From: Prolixibacteraceae bacterium
GTDB lineage: Bacteria; Bacteroidota; Bacteroidia; Bacteroidales; Prolixibacteraceae
Direction of reading: 5' to 3'
Assembly (NCBI GenBank): GCA_019163175.1
Contig: JAFLKN010000008.1
Location: 1 to 64,000 of the forward strand
Length of the DNA: 64,000 nt
Positions 1 to 9,249 of this stretch are shown here, one piece after another; positions within the stretch are counted from its first letter, which is position 1, and the number at the start of each line of letters is the position of its first letter. Made by a program: the position numbers and the translations under genes. Below the pieces are notes generated by a model, which did no database searches, was not told where the DNA came from, and saw nothing but the letters and a program-made list of their open reading frames with translations.

Positions 1-1417
1 TAAAGCCAAATTCTTCCTGATGCTGACGGGTCAAACGGACGCAAATTCCGCATTTGATGCACTTGGAAGGTTCGTAAACTATGCCTTCGTGATGAATAAA
101 TTTCTCCACATGAAAGCGTTCCTCACTCTGAAAGCGCTTCTGAACAGCATGATACCGGTCAGATAATTCGCGTAACACACACGACTCCGGATTACGGCAA
201 TCGCAGTGCATACAGCGTTTGGCTTCCCGAATGGCAGCTTCTTTGGTGAATCCCGAATGATCTGCCTTTTGACGCGTTGCTGTTTCCGAATCCTTTTTGT
301 ATTGAATAAACTCTGCTTCGGCCAATCTTCCGAATTTGGAATTGAACCGCTCCGGATATCCTGAAACTTTATCAGTTTTGAAATAATTATCGATGACAGT
401 TGCTACCTCTTTTCCCTGACCAACTGAACGAACTGCGAGTTTCGATGTACGAACCGAATGACCAATGGCAAAAACATTTGAAACAGAAGTTGAATGACTT
501 GTCTTTTCAACAATAATTCCCGCCTTAGTAACCTTAAGTCCGAATGCTGAACTTCCTTCCGGAACGGTTCCTGATGATACTACAACTGCATCAAACTCAT
601 TCTGTAATTCAGCAAACCGACTATTCTCAATCGGTTCATTCAAACGGATTTGAACACCAGTCGCCATAATTTGAGCAATCTCCTGTTCAACAATTTCCGT
701 TGGTAAAATTTCCTGATCAATCTGAAGCAATTCGCCGCCAGCCTTGTTATTCTTTTCGAAGACAACAGCCTGATGACCTTTAATCTGCAAATAATAAGCG
801 GCAGCTAATCCGGCAGGACCGGCACCAATAATAGCAACCTTTTTGCCTGAAAGTTCCGCCAATTGCGGCTGATAAGGACTCTCCCTTTTCAAATCTTCAT
901 CTCCCACAAATCGTTTCAGCAGACAAATCGAAACCGCTTCGTCCACCTGTTTGCGACGACAGCCTGCCTCACATGGTGCCGGACAAATTCGCCCTAAAAT
1001 AGATGGCAAAGCAATATCGCGTTTTACTACTTCCAGCGCTTTGGCAAAATCGCCTTTGGCAATCAGGCGATTCATCAGCGGAATATTCATGTGTGCCGGG
1101 CACACCAACTGGCAGGGCGCTTCACAATCGCCCACATGTTCGCTCAAAAGCAGTTCCAATGCAGCTTTCCGCGACTCGATGGTTTCCTCATCGCTGGTGA
1201 TGATGTTTTGTCCTTCAAAAACCGGAGTAGAACATGAAGCGAAAAAACGTCCGTTCTTGGCATCTTTCACCAGACAGATCATGCACGAGGAGAAATGCTC
1301 TGTTCCATCCAAATAGCACATGGTTGGAATTTCAATACCAACAGATTGAGCGGCTTTCCAGACTGAAGTGCCAGAGGGAATTTCGACGGAGCGATTATCT
1401 ATAGTTAATTTTATCAT
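1..1417 (-). CDS. NuoG/GltD-like NAD(P)/FAD-dependent Fe-S oxidoreductase subunit (N-terminal 2Fe-2S ferredoxin, GltD-type Fe-S and FAD domains, C-terminal Fe-S); C-terminus outside window
   Basis: Own reverse-strand translation from ATG at 1417 (MIKLTIDNRSVEIPSGTSVWKAAQSVGIEIPTMCYLDGTEHFSSCMICLVKD...CQLVCPAHMNIP...ICPAPCEAGCRR...VAIIGAGPAGLAAAYYL...CIKCGICV) stays open to position 1. Absent from the ORF track because it has no stop in the window. Confidence 0.88.
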   Translation of the reverse strand, partial: MIKLTIDNRSVEIPSGTSVWKAAQSVGIEIPTMCYLDGTEHFSSCMICLVKDAKNGRFFASCSTPVFEGQNIITSDEETIESRKAALELLLSEHVGDCEAPCQLVCPAHMNIPLMNRLIAKGDFAKALEVVKRDIALPSILGRICPAPCEAGCRRKQVDEAVSICLLKRFVGDEDLKRESPYQPQLAELSGKKVAIIGAGPAGLAAAYYLQIKGHQAVVFEKNNKAGGELLQIDQEILPTEIVEQEIAQIMATGVQIRLNEPIENSRFAELQNEFDAVVVSSGTVPEGSSAFGLKVTKAGIIVEKTSHSTSVSNVFAIGHSVRTSKLAVRSVGQGKEVATVIDNYFKTDKVSGYPERFNSKFGRLAEAEFIQYKKDSETATRQKADHSGFTKEAAIREAKRCMHCDCRNPESCVLRELSDRYHAVQKRFQSEERFHVEKFIHHEGIVYEPSKCIKCGICVRLTRQHQEEFGF

Positions 1418-1434
1418 TTTCTTTTGTATTCTTC

Positions 1435-1469
1435 TATCCCTGACAGGGTTTAGAACCCTGTCAGGGATA
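1435..1469. repeat. Long perfect palindrome (REP-like hairpin), 16-bp arms, 3-nt loop
   Basis: TATCCCTGACAGGGTT-TAG-AACCCTGTCAGGGATA read directly. Confidence 0.85.
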
Positions 1470-1697
1470 ATTATATATGAACTTTACTATTTGCGGCGCA
1501 TACAGCGTTTTCTTTTCAATTTTGATTACTGGATGCGCCTTGTGTTCTATACTATTTCTACCCACAGGTTTACACCCGCGGTCATTAACATTTGACTCCT
1601 TCGGAGTAACAAAATTCAAATCATCCAATACTAAATAACCAATTTTCAATATCCAAAAACCTTCGCGACCGATGCACAGACGCACGATCGTGCGTCT

Positions 1698-4055
1698 CTA
1701 CACAATCTCCACCGCATCAACCGGGCAAACCTGCTTGCAGGCATCGCATTTGATGCAAAGGTCGGTGATGACTTCGTGCTTTTCGTGCGGCTTGAACAGA
1801 ATCGCTTCGGTTGGGCATTTCTGCGCACACTTGGTACAGCCGATGCACAAATCGTTGATCTGGTATTTAATCAGGCTTTGACATTTTCCCGACGGACATT
1901 TGCCGTTGATGTGTGCAATATATTCTTCTCTGAAATATCTCAAAGTGGATAAAATCGGGTTTGGCGCCGATTTTCCCAGACCGCACAAACTTCCCTTTTT
2001 GGTCCAGCTTGCCAGGTATTCCAGTTCGTCCAAATCTTTTTCGGAGCCTTTTCCTGTAGTAATTTTAGTCAGAATATCGAGCATTCGTTTGGTTCCAACG
2101 CGACAGAAGGTACATTTTCCGCAGGATTCATTCTGGGTAAAAGACAAGAAATAGCGGGCAATATCCACCATACAATCGTCTTCATCCAAAACCACCAATC
2201 CGCCCGAGCCCATCATGGCGCCAACTTCAAGCAGAGATTCGTAGTCTATTGAAGTATCGTACAATTGAGCAGGAACGCAACCTCCGGAAGGTCCTCCAAT
2301 CTGAACAGCCTTAAATTTTTTCCCATTCTGAACGCCACCACCAATTTCTTCCACGATCTGGCGAACTGTGATTCCCATCGGAACTTCGATCAGTCCACCA
2401 CGATTCACTTTTCCGGCCAAAGCAAAAACTTTAGTGCCCCGGCTGGTTCCGCGCCCGATTTTAGCAAACTTGTCCGATCCTTCGCGAATGATGTACGAAA
2501 CCTGTGCAAAAGTCTCGGTATTGTTGATCAGCGTAGGTTGTTTCCACAAGCCGCTCACTGCAGGAAACGGCGGACGAATCCTTGGAAATCCACGTTCACC
2601 TTCGATGGAAGCCATCATGGCCGACTCCTCGCCGCAGACAAAAGCTCCGGCACCTTCATAAATGATCATATCGAATGAGAATCCACTTCCCAAGATATTT
2701 TCGCCGAGGTAATTCTTTTCGCGGCAATAAATCAGCGCCTGACGGATGCGTTTCACCGCCAGCGGATATTCGGCACGGATATATAAAAATCCCTGTGTTG
2801 CACCAACCGCTTTGGCCGCAATGACAGCTCCCTCAATCACGCGGTATGGGTACGATTCGAGCAGCATCCGGTCCATAAAAGCGCCCGGATCGCCTTCGTC
2901 GCCATTCACAATCAGGTATTTTACATCCGATTTATTCTCGGCCACCAGACTCCATTTCAAGCCGGTTGGGAAACCGGCTCCTCCCCTTCCACGTAGTCCG
3001 CTATCGTTGACAATTTGTACAATTTCTTCGGGCGTCAATTCGGTCAGACAGGTTTTCATGGCAACAAAACCTTCGTGAGCTTTGTATTCCTCGATGTCGA
3101 GCGGATTGATAATTCCGCGATATTGGGTTGCGATCGGAATCTGGCGATCCAGAAAATCGGATACCTGCTTTTCGCGGGCATCAATTGAATATTGCTTCAC
3201 GCCATCCCAAACGGTGTCAGTTTGTACGCTCTCGAAGAACTTGTAAACGCTGTTTTTCAGCATACTGAAAGTACCCAACGGTTTAAAGTGAGTCGCAATG
3301 ATACCGGCAATATCTTCGGGTTTTACCTTCGCATACAAGGTTGATTTTTCATTCTTCGGAAACACCTCAACCAATGGAACCTGGTGACACATGCCCACAC
3401 AGCCCACATTTTTCAGGCTGATTTTGATACCGGTGTCTGCAATCGTTTCTTCCACAGCTTTTTTAACGTCCTCGCTTCCGGAAGCCACACAGCAAGAACC
3501 AAGTCCAATGCGGATTTCTCCCTGAATTTCCTGCCCGTCTACATTGCGGAACAAGCCTTTTTTTGCTCCTGAAATTCCGGCATGTTTCTCGAAATCGGCC
3601 AACACATTGCCAACTTTATCTGAAGCCACATGGCCATAGGTAATCTCATCAATCTGAACCACAGGCGCCAGAGTACAGCAACCAAGGCACGACACTTTTT
3701 CGATGGTATATTTTCGCGAAGCATCGGTTTCTTCGTGTCCGGTGAGGTTGAAATGGCGACGGAAAGCGTCGTAAACCTGACCAGCACCTTTTACATGGCA
3801 GGCCGTTCCGACACACACTTTGATGATGTGTTCGCCAACGGGCTGCATCCTGAATTGCGAATAAAACGAAGCCACCCCAACAATCTGTTCAGGAGTGATT
3901 TCGGTTTTTTCGCAAACGTATTTCAGGGCTTCCTCCGGAAGATAATTGTAGGTATTTTGAATCGCCTGTAAAATCGGAATGACGGATTTACCCTCCACAC
4001 CTTTCTCAGCGATGATCTGATCTATGGTTTGTTGTATGTTTGTTTCGTTGTTCAC
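1698..4055 (-). CDS. NuoE-NuoF fusion: NADH-binding flavoprotein subunit of a hydrogenase/formate-dehydrogenase-type complex, with C-terminal 2x[4Fe-4S] ferredoxin
   Basis: 785 aa: NuoE-like N-terminus (CVGTACHVKGAGQV...CLGCCTLAPVVQI), second thioredoxin-like 2Fe-2S (GSCCVASG...CVGMCHQVPLVEV), NuoF core (GLRGRGGAGFPTGLKW, NGDEGDPGAFMDR, ESCGKCTFCRVGTKR), ferredoxin CIGCTKCAQKCP / CIKCDACKQVCP. Confidence 0.93.
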   Translation of the reverse strand: MNNETNIQQTIDQIIAEKGVEGKSVIPILQAIQNTYNYLPEEALKYVCEKTEITPEQIVGVASFYSQFRMQPVGEHIIKVCVGTACHVKGAGQVYDAFRRHFNLTGHEETDASRKYTIEKVSCLGCCTLAPVVQIDEITYGHVASDKVGNVLADFEKHAGISGAKKGLFRNVDGQEIQGEIRIGLGSCCVASGSEDVKKAVEETIADTGIKISLKNVGCVGMCHQVPLVEVFPKNEKSTLYAKVKPEDIAGIIATHFKPLGTFSMLKNSVYKFFESVQTDTVWDGVKQYSIDAREKQVSDFLDRQIPIATQYRGIINPLDIEEYKAHEGFVAMKTCLTELTPEEIVQIVNDSGLRGRGGAGFPTGLKWSLVAENKSDVKYLIVNGDEGDPGAFMDRMLLESYPYRVIEGAVIAAKAVGATQGFLYIRAEYPLAVKRIRQALIYCREKNYLGENILGSGFSFDMIIYEGAGAFVCGEESAMMASIEGERGFPRIRPPFPAVSGLWKQPTLINNTETFAQVSYIIREGSDKFAKIGRGTSRGTKVFALAGKVNRGGLIEVPMGITVRQIVEEIGGGVQNGKKFKAVQIGGPSGGCVPAQLYDTSIDYESLLEVGAMMGSGGLVVLDEDDCMVDIARYFLSFTQNESCGKCTFCRVGTKRMLDILTKITTGKGSEKDLDELEYLASWTKKGSLCGLGKSAPNPILSTLRYFREEYIAHINGKCPSGKCQSLIKYQINDLCIGCTKCAQKCPTEAILFKPHEKHEVITDLCIKCDACKQVCPVDAVEIV

Positions 4056-4072
4056 CTTATAATTTTGATCAC

Positions 4073-4260
4073 GCCCCTTCGGGGCTGTTTTTATTGTTCC
4101 TTATTTTATTCGATGGGCTTCACCCATTGCTATTAGATTTAGCCCTTTCAGGGTTAGTTCACGCATCATAATTCCAGCCCCGAAGGGGTTCTATCTTATA
4201 ACGCAGGGTGAAGCCCTGTGCTAATGCAGTACCACTATCCCTTAAAGCCCTGAAGGGGCG
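4073..4260. repeat. Array of REP-like palindromes in both orientations, downstream of the transposase
   Basis: GCCCCTTCGGGGC, ATGGGCTTCACCCAT, AGCCCTTTCAGGGTT, AGCCCCGAAGGGGTT, GCAGGGTGAAGCCCTGTGC and AGCCCTGAAGGGGCG within 190 bp. Confidence 0.8.
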
Positions 4261-4266
4261 GAATAT

Positions 4267-4719
4267 TTAGTCCCATACATACCGCTCATCATATTCAACT
4301 TTATACTTCTTTAAGAATGCTCTATATTCATTCTGAAATGTCTTTTTCCCATGGTGTTCTTTCTGGTTTGAAATGTAATCAATTACAATTTCAACTTCGC
4401 TCGGATTTACTGAAAACGCCCCATATCCATCTTGCCAATAGAAATTAGAATATGCTTCTCCTTTGGTTTTTATCCATTTTGAGGAATGAGATTTTAATTC
4501 TTCCATCAGCTTGACCAATGCTATTTTCTTGGATAACATGCACAGGATATGAATATGATCAGTATGTCCACCTACCTTAATGGGTTGACACTCCAGATTT
4601 TTACAAATTCCACCCAAATAATTATGAAGTTCGTTTTCAATTACATGATCAATCAACGATTCCCTGTGTTTGGTACTAAACACGATATGGAGATAATTGG
4701 CTACGAGCGATTGTCCCAT
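4267..4719 (-). mobile_element. tnpA: IS200/IS605-type HUH (Y1) transposase, possibly RAYT-like; no tnpB
   Basis: 150 aa with HUH motif HTDHIHIL and YISNQKEHHGKKTFQNEY C-terminal motif; flanked by palindromic repeats. Confidence 0.9.
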
Positions 4720-4740
4720 GTCTATAAATATTGCGCCACT

Positions 4741-4812
4741 GCGGGGCTTTGTTTTGTTATTTATTTATTCGATGGGCTGCACCCATCGCTAACGGATTAT
4801 GCCCTTTAAATG
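4741..4812. repeat. Second copy of the REP-like unit, same orientation as 4081-4155
   Basis: ATTCGATGGGCTGCACCCATCGCTAACGGATTATGCCCTTTAAATG vs ATTCGATGGGCTTCACCCATTGCTATTAGATTTAGCCCTTTCAGGG. Confidence 0.7.
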
Positions 4813-4822
4813 CCTAGAACTA

Positions 4823-6676
4823 TTAATTGCCCAGGCAGTACAAATTATTCATGCCTCGCAAATACACCTTTCCATCCGAAAATACAGGCGAGCAAACTGC
4901 TTTTTCACCCAATTCAGATGTCCCGATTAATTGATAATCTTTGGTTGCTTTTACAATATGCGTTTTGCCCGACATATCGGTGATGTAAACCTTTCCATCG
5001 GCATAAATTGGCGATGAATAAAAGGCATCACCATATTCCTGATCCCATAGTTTCTCACCGGTTTTAGCATCAATGCAGGCAAAAACACCGTAAGTTGTAG
5101 CAATAAAAACCAAACCGTTTATTGCTAAAGGGCTCGAAACTTCAGGCAAAAATTCGTCGGCTTCCCAGACAATTTCAGGAGTAGCACCTATTTTTATCCC
5201 GACCAGTTTCGCGTATTCGTTGGCCGCAAACACCATTCCGTCGGCATATCCGGCTGACGGGCCAACTTCTCCGGAAAGACAAGCAATGTTCCAAAGTTCC
5301 TTTCCGGTTTGAGGATCATACCCATTTACATTCGGATTGGTGGTCAGGATGACTTCTGTGCGGCTTCCGGTATTGACTAAAATCGGCGACGACCAGGATA
5401 TTTTTGAACTACGGGCAGTTTCCCATGCCGTAGTTCCGGTTTGCGTGTCCAAAGCCATTAATTTTCCTGAGCGGTTTGTATCGAATTGAATCAGCAACTT
5501 GTCTTTGTAAACGATCAGCGACGAACCATGTCCGTAATGATTATCAGGAACGCCCAAATTGCGCGCCCACAAACGTTTCCCGCTCATGTCCAAAGCAATT
5601 ACGTCGCCAGTGGCAAAAATGGCAAATACGGCACGACCATCAGTAGCCATGGTTGGGGCAGCCAAGCCAGTGTCGGCAGTAACTTTAGGCATGCCCGACG
5701 GCGACCCTTGTATATTGTCGGCTGCAGCTTCCCAAAGCAATTTTCCGGAGTTTTTATCGTAGCAATAAACCATGCGCGCTTGAGCATCGGCGCCAGTAAC
5801 AAACAACAGATCTCCCCAGATTATCGGTGAACTAAAACCTGACTTGGGCACTTTCACTTTCCAGACTACATTTTTACCTCCGGCACCATTCCAGTCGGTT
5901 GGTGTATTTTTTTGTGATGCAACTCCAATTCCTTCAGCGCCACGGAAAAACGGATAGTTTGCTTTCAACTCAGACTGAGTAGGTAAACCTGAAGGTTTTG
6001 GCGCAACATCTATGATAGCTGTTCCCGAAGTAGTTTCCGAGGGATTAGCCGGAGCGACAACTTCAGTAGTTACATTCTCAGTGGTGACCAGAGCAGCAGA
6101 CTGCGCAGTTTGTTCCACAGGAGCAGAAGCAAGCTCTGTACTTGCAACCTGAACTGTAGATGGATCTTCTACGGCAACAATATTTTCGTTCACCATGTAT
6201 TCTTTGAGCGAATTGGAAGATAAAAATCCGGAGACCAAAGCCAGCACAACTAATCCGGAACCAACATAAATAACCCACTTTTGAGCTACCAGTTTATCCA
6301 GCCCGGCAACCTCGTTAGCTTTGTCGATTTCATTCAGCTTCGATTTGGCCGACAATACAAAGCGAATAGCCAGTATTGAAATAATGATTCCGAGAAACAT
6401 GAGATAGCTGCCCGTACGAATTTGCCACTGACTTGTAAAATACGCTTTTCTGGCCATCAGGTCGAAAGCACGGATTTCAGCTTTCAGGGTTTCATCGCCC
6501 GGACTTTCACTCAGCCGTTTGACCAAAGCCGGAATGGTTTTGTTGTCAATCGGTTTATTCAATTTGGTCTGCACAAAGTTGGCAATTAGCAAAACAGCCA
6601 TGATCAGGGCGAATCCTGCTGCTATCCAGGCAATGCGTTGTGCCAGTTTAATTTTATCGTTTTTTGAGATGCTCAT
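4823..6676 (-). CDS. Membrane-anchored PQQ-like beta-propeller (BamB/quinoprotein-like) protein
   Basis: ORF 4823..6751; start moved to MSISKNDKIKL (6676). N-terminal TM helices, then repeated propeller blades (GKLLWEAAADN, GTTAWETARSS, GKELWNIACL, GEKLWDQEYG). No CxxCH. Confidence 0.85.
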   Translation of the reverse strand: MSISKNDKIKLAQRIAWIAAGFALIMAVLLIANFVQTKLNKPIDNKTIPALVKRLSESPGDETLKAEIRAFDLMARKAYFTSQWQIRTGSYLMFLGIIISILAIRFVLSAKSKLNEIDKANEVAGLDKLVAQKWVIYVGSGLVVLALVSGFLSSNSLKEYMVNENIVAVEDPSTVQVASTELASAPVEQTAQSAALVTTENVTTEVVAPANPSETTSGTAIIDVAPKPSGLPTQSELKANYPFFRGAEGIGVASQKNTPTDWNGAGGKNVVWKVKVPKSGFSSPIIWGDLLFVTGADAQARMVYCYDKNSGKLLWEAAADNIQGSPSGMPKVTADTGLAAPTMATDGRAVFAIFATGDVIALDMSGKRLWARNLGVPDNHYGHGSSLIVYKDKLLIQFDTNRSGKLMALDTQTGTTAWETARSSKISWSSPILVNTGSRTEVILTTNPNVNGYDPQTGKELWNIACLSGEVGPSAGYADGMVFAANEYAKLVGIKIGATPEIVWEADEFLPEVSSPLAINGLVFIATTYGVFACIDAKTGEKLWDQEYGDAFYSSPIYADGKVYITDMSGKTHIVKATKDYQLIGTSELGEKAVCSPVFSDGKVYLRGMNNLYCLGN

Positions 6677-6727
6677 TATATTTTGAAAATAGATTTTAGT
6701 TGTACTATTCTTATCAACTATCATGTT

Positions 6728-6848
6728 ATTCCGTCCGAAACTTGTTCTCATCTTTTCTCAACAATTTCCCGCGGACGAGTCTTCATGTTTTCATTTTTCC
6801 CGGGGCTTCACCCCGGGTTACCAATATTTCGCTCCTAACGGAGCAAAA
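6728..6848. repeat. Composite intergenic repeat, copy A: TATTCCGTCCGAAA...GCGGACG plus CCCGGGGCTTCACCCCGGG-TTACCAATATTTC-GCTCCTAACGGAGC
   Basis: Same modular order and spacing as 9085-9205. Confidence 0.75.
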
Positions 6849-6903
6849 AACATATTCTTACAAGCCTCAATCTGGAACTTGAAACCTGAAACTTGAAACT
6901 CTT

Positions 6904-8184
6904 TTACTCTTTCTTCACCGGGCAATAATCCATGCAGCGTGCACAGCTCAAGCAATTGGTTTTGTTTGGTTCCCAGTCGATACGTCTCCTGAAAGTTGAT
7001 AAATTAATCAGGCTTGTTCCGATGACCAATCCCATGAAACCGCCCAGCAACCAACCACCCAAATAGAACTGACGACGAATGGCATCGGCTTCCTGCACCA
7101 ATTGTTCTGTCGATTTTCCGGAGCTCATAAAGGTGCGGACATCAATATTTTTAGCGTCATTCTTTACTTCAGGATGTTCCACAATTTGCTCAGCCAGATA
7201 AACAGTCTGATTAAATCTGGACAACGGAACATGCATCATCGAACCGGCAAATCCGCCAATACCAATCCACAAAGGTAAAAGCACAAAATAAGTCATCAGC
7301 CGATTGACATTGCTGCGACGTTTTCCGGTTTCAGCAACAGGTTCGTCGATTGCACCAAACGGGCACGAATTGGAACACAATTTACATTGGATACATGCTG
7401 CCGGTGTGATGGTCATGTGGCGTGATGAAAACTTCGACATCCAACCCAGCAAAACGCCATACGGACAGAAGAACCGACAATACGGACGAGCAACAAACAC
7501 GCCAACTGCCAGAAATAAGATTCCAAGAATTAACATGTTGTATGGCGCATCGAACCGAAACAAACCAACAAACGGATCGTACCGGCAAATGATGAATTCA
7601 GATTTGGTGGCCACATACAAAACGGCCAACCCGAGGTATAAATACGGAATTAAACCCAGCACTTTCTGAATCCATTTAGGCAATTCGATGGGTCTCAAAA
7701 CCACAATATCCTGAATGGCTCCAAGCGGGCAGGCTCCTGCACAGAAGGTTCTTCCGAAGAAAAGTGAAAAAACAAGTGGCAACAGGAAAAACAATAAGGC
7801 AGTAAGCGGAATGGCGTAAGTTGGATCGACAATTCCCAAAACTACATTTTGAATAGAACCGATAGAACAGATGCAACCTTCGCGGTAAAAACCGAAATAC
7901 AACAGGGAAAATACCGAAGTCCAGAAAACACCTTTCCGGGAACGCTTTTTTAGCACAAACCAGGTAACTACCGATAGAACAACCAGTAAAATCAACACAT
8001 CCAGGTATTCCAGAAATATCATCCGGGGCGAGGCTGCGGTGGTTTGAGGCTGCATATAACCCGAATCAAATTCAGGTTTTGGGAACCGCTGTTTGGCATC
8101 GGCAGCAAAAGTCTGAATCGCTCCGAAAAGCAGTATCGAAATCAGTAGAAAATATCTTTTAAGTTGGCTCATATTTAGTTTCAA
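6904..8184 (-). CDS. Polytopic 4Fe-4S binding protein, NapH/NosR-like
   Basis: 426 aa; several TM segments; FCAGACPLGAIQD, YCRFFCPYGVLLGW, CIQCKLCSNSCPFGAID, CLSCARCMDYCP. Confidence 0.88.
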   Translation of the reverse strand: MKLNMSQLKRYFLLISILLFGAIQTFAADAKQRFPKPEFDSGYMQPQTTAASPRMIFLEYLDVLILLVVLSVVTWFVLKKRSRKGVFWTSVFSLLYFGFYREGCICSIGSIQNVVLGIVDPTYAIPLTALLFFLLPLVFSLFFGRTFCAGACPLGAIQDIVVLRPIELPKWIQKVLGLIPYLYLGLAVLYVATKSEFIICRYDPFVGLFRFDAPYNMLILGILFLAVGVFVARPYCRFFCPYGVLLGWMSKFSSRHMTITPAACIQCKLCSNSCPFGAIDEPVAETGKRRSNVNRLMTYFVLLPLWIGIGGFAGSMMHVPLSRFNQTVYLAEQIVEHPEVKNDAKNIDVRTFMSSGKSTEQLVQEADAIRRQFYLGGWLLGGFMGLVIGTSLINLSTFRRRIDWEPNKTNCLSCARCMDYCPVKKE

Positions 8185-8248
8185 GTTTCAAATTCGTGGG
8201 TTCAACAGCTGACTTTCTCTGACAACTGCGACTGTGACTGCCCACTCT

Positions 8249-8854
8249 TTATCCCTTTTTCAAATTATCCTTACTACTTCCGCCTTTGGTAAACCCACCT
8301 TTTATCAGATAAGGCGTATCTGCAGGAACACGTTGAAAAGCATCCGCTGGACAAACCCTCGCGATGGAACAATCGTTGCAGTTTTTGCACAAATCGTGAC
8401 GCACTTGCAAATGCAGCGAACCGTTTCCGAAAGAAGTACAACCGGCAACACATTTGGCACAACCGATGCACAAATCTTCATCGATGACATATTCGAAATA
8501 TGGTTCTTCAATATACTGGCGTTTGATTGCCGCTGTCGGGCAAAGCTGATTCTCAGCGGCTGTAGTCCGGGCATTGGCATCGGGTTTCAAATAGCCCCCA
8601 CATAAATCGCAATAACCACACAAATCGTAGGCATGTACACATTTTACAGCAGATGGTGTCATCACACATTCATCGGCACAACGACCACACTGCACACATT
8701 TAAACGGATCGAGCTGCCACACCAGATCCTTCGAAGTCGATTTCAGGAGCGAAACACCAGCTACACCACCAAGCGAAACAGCAAGTGCCATCTGCATTCC
8801 GCTTCGCAGAAACCGACGTCGTTCGATGCTTTTGGGTTCTTTCTTATCGCTCAT
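8249..8854 (-). CDS. Tat-exported multi-[4Fe-4S] ferredoxin, NapG-like
   Basis: 201 aa; Tat motif ERRRFLRSGMQMALAVSLGG; CVQCGRCADEC, CGYCDLCGG, CIGCAKCVAGC, CKNCNDCSIARVCP. Confidence 0.87.
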   Translation of the reverse strand: MSDKKEPKSIERRRFLRSGMQMALAVSLGGVAGVSLLKSTSKDLVWQLDPFKCVQCGRCADECVMTPSAVKCVHAYDLCGYCDLCGGYLKPDANARTTAAENQLCPTAAIKRQYIEEPYFEYVIDEDLCIGCAKCVAGCTSFGNGSLHLQVRHDLCKNCNDCSIARVCPADAFQRVPADTPYLIKGGFTKGGSSKDNLKKG

Positions 8855-9074
8855 CTTCCTTGTATTTTTTAGCCTTATCCAGCGAACAAGCTGTTAGTTT
8901 CTGGCATTTTTTGCAAAATTGATTATCGGCACAACCCTCCAACTGAACACGGTTTTCGGCAAGCAGATAAGCCGAACCGCCGATCATAGCCGACAGAAAA
9001 GTAAGCTGTGCTGCTTTTCTGAAAAAGTCTCTCCGGTTGGTTTTATTATCATTCATTTTCATCTTTCTTTTCAA
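8844..9074 (-). CDS. Small Tat-signal Cys-rich protein of unknown function
   Basis: 76 aa; NRRDFFRKAAQL twin-arginine motif; mature part has GCADNQFCKKCQKLTACS; overlaps the start of the NapG-like gene by 11 bp. Confidence 0.75.
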   Translation of the reverse strand: MKRKMKMNDNKTNRRDFFRKAAQLTFLSAMIGGSAYLLAENRVQLEGCADNQFCKKCQKLTACSLDKAKKYKEDER

Positions 9075-9084
9075 GGTTTTATCT

Positions 9085-9205
9085 ATTCCGTCCGAAATAT
9101 GGAATCGCCATTTTTAAAATTGTCACGCGGACGGGTTTTCGTTTCCTCCTAATTCCCCGGGGTTGAAACCCCGGGCTACCAATATTTCGCCCCGATGGGG
9201 TGATA
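9085..9205. repeat. Composite intergenic repeat, copy B: TATTCCGTCCGAAA...GCGGACG plus CCCGGGGTTGAAACCCCGGG-CTACCAATATTTCG-CCCCGATGGGG
   Basis: Direct comparison with copy A at 6728-6848. Confidence 0.75.
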
Positions 9206-9249
9206 AGATTCAATCAGGGTTCAAGTCTCCTTTCGTTTTTCCTTTTCCT

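Noticed and set aside
1368-1685. Short ORFs in the 1418-1697 spacer on both strands
   Set aside because: Translate through palindromic repeats; no protein family resemblance.
2265-2678. 137-aa plus-strand ORF, and other plus-strand ORFs across 951-3971
   Set aside because: Antisense to the NuoEF and NuoG/GltD-like genes, whose motifs are unambiguous; shadow ORFs.
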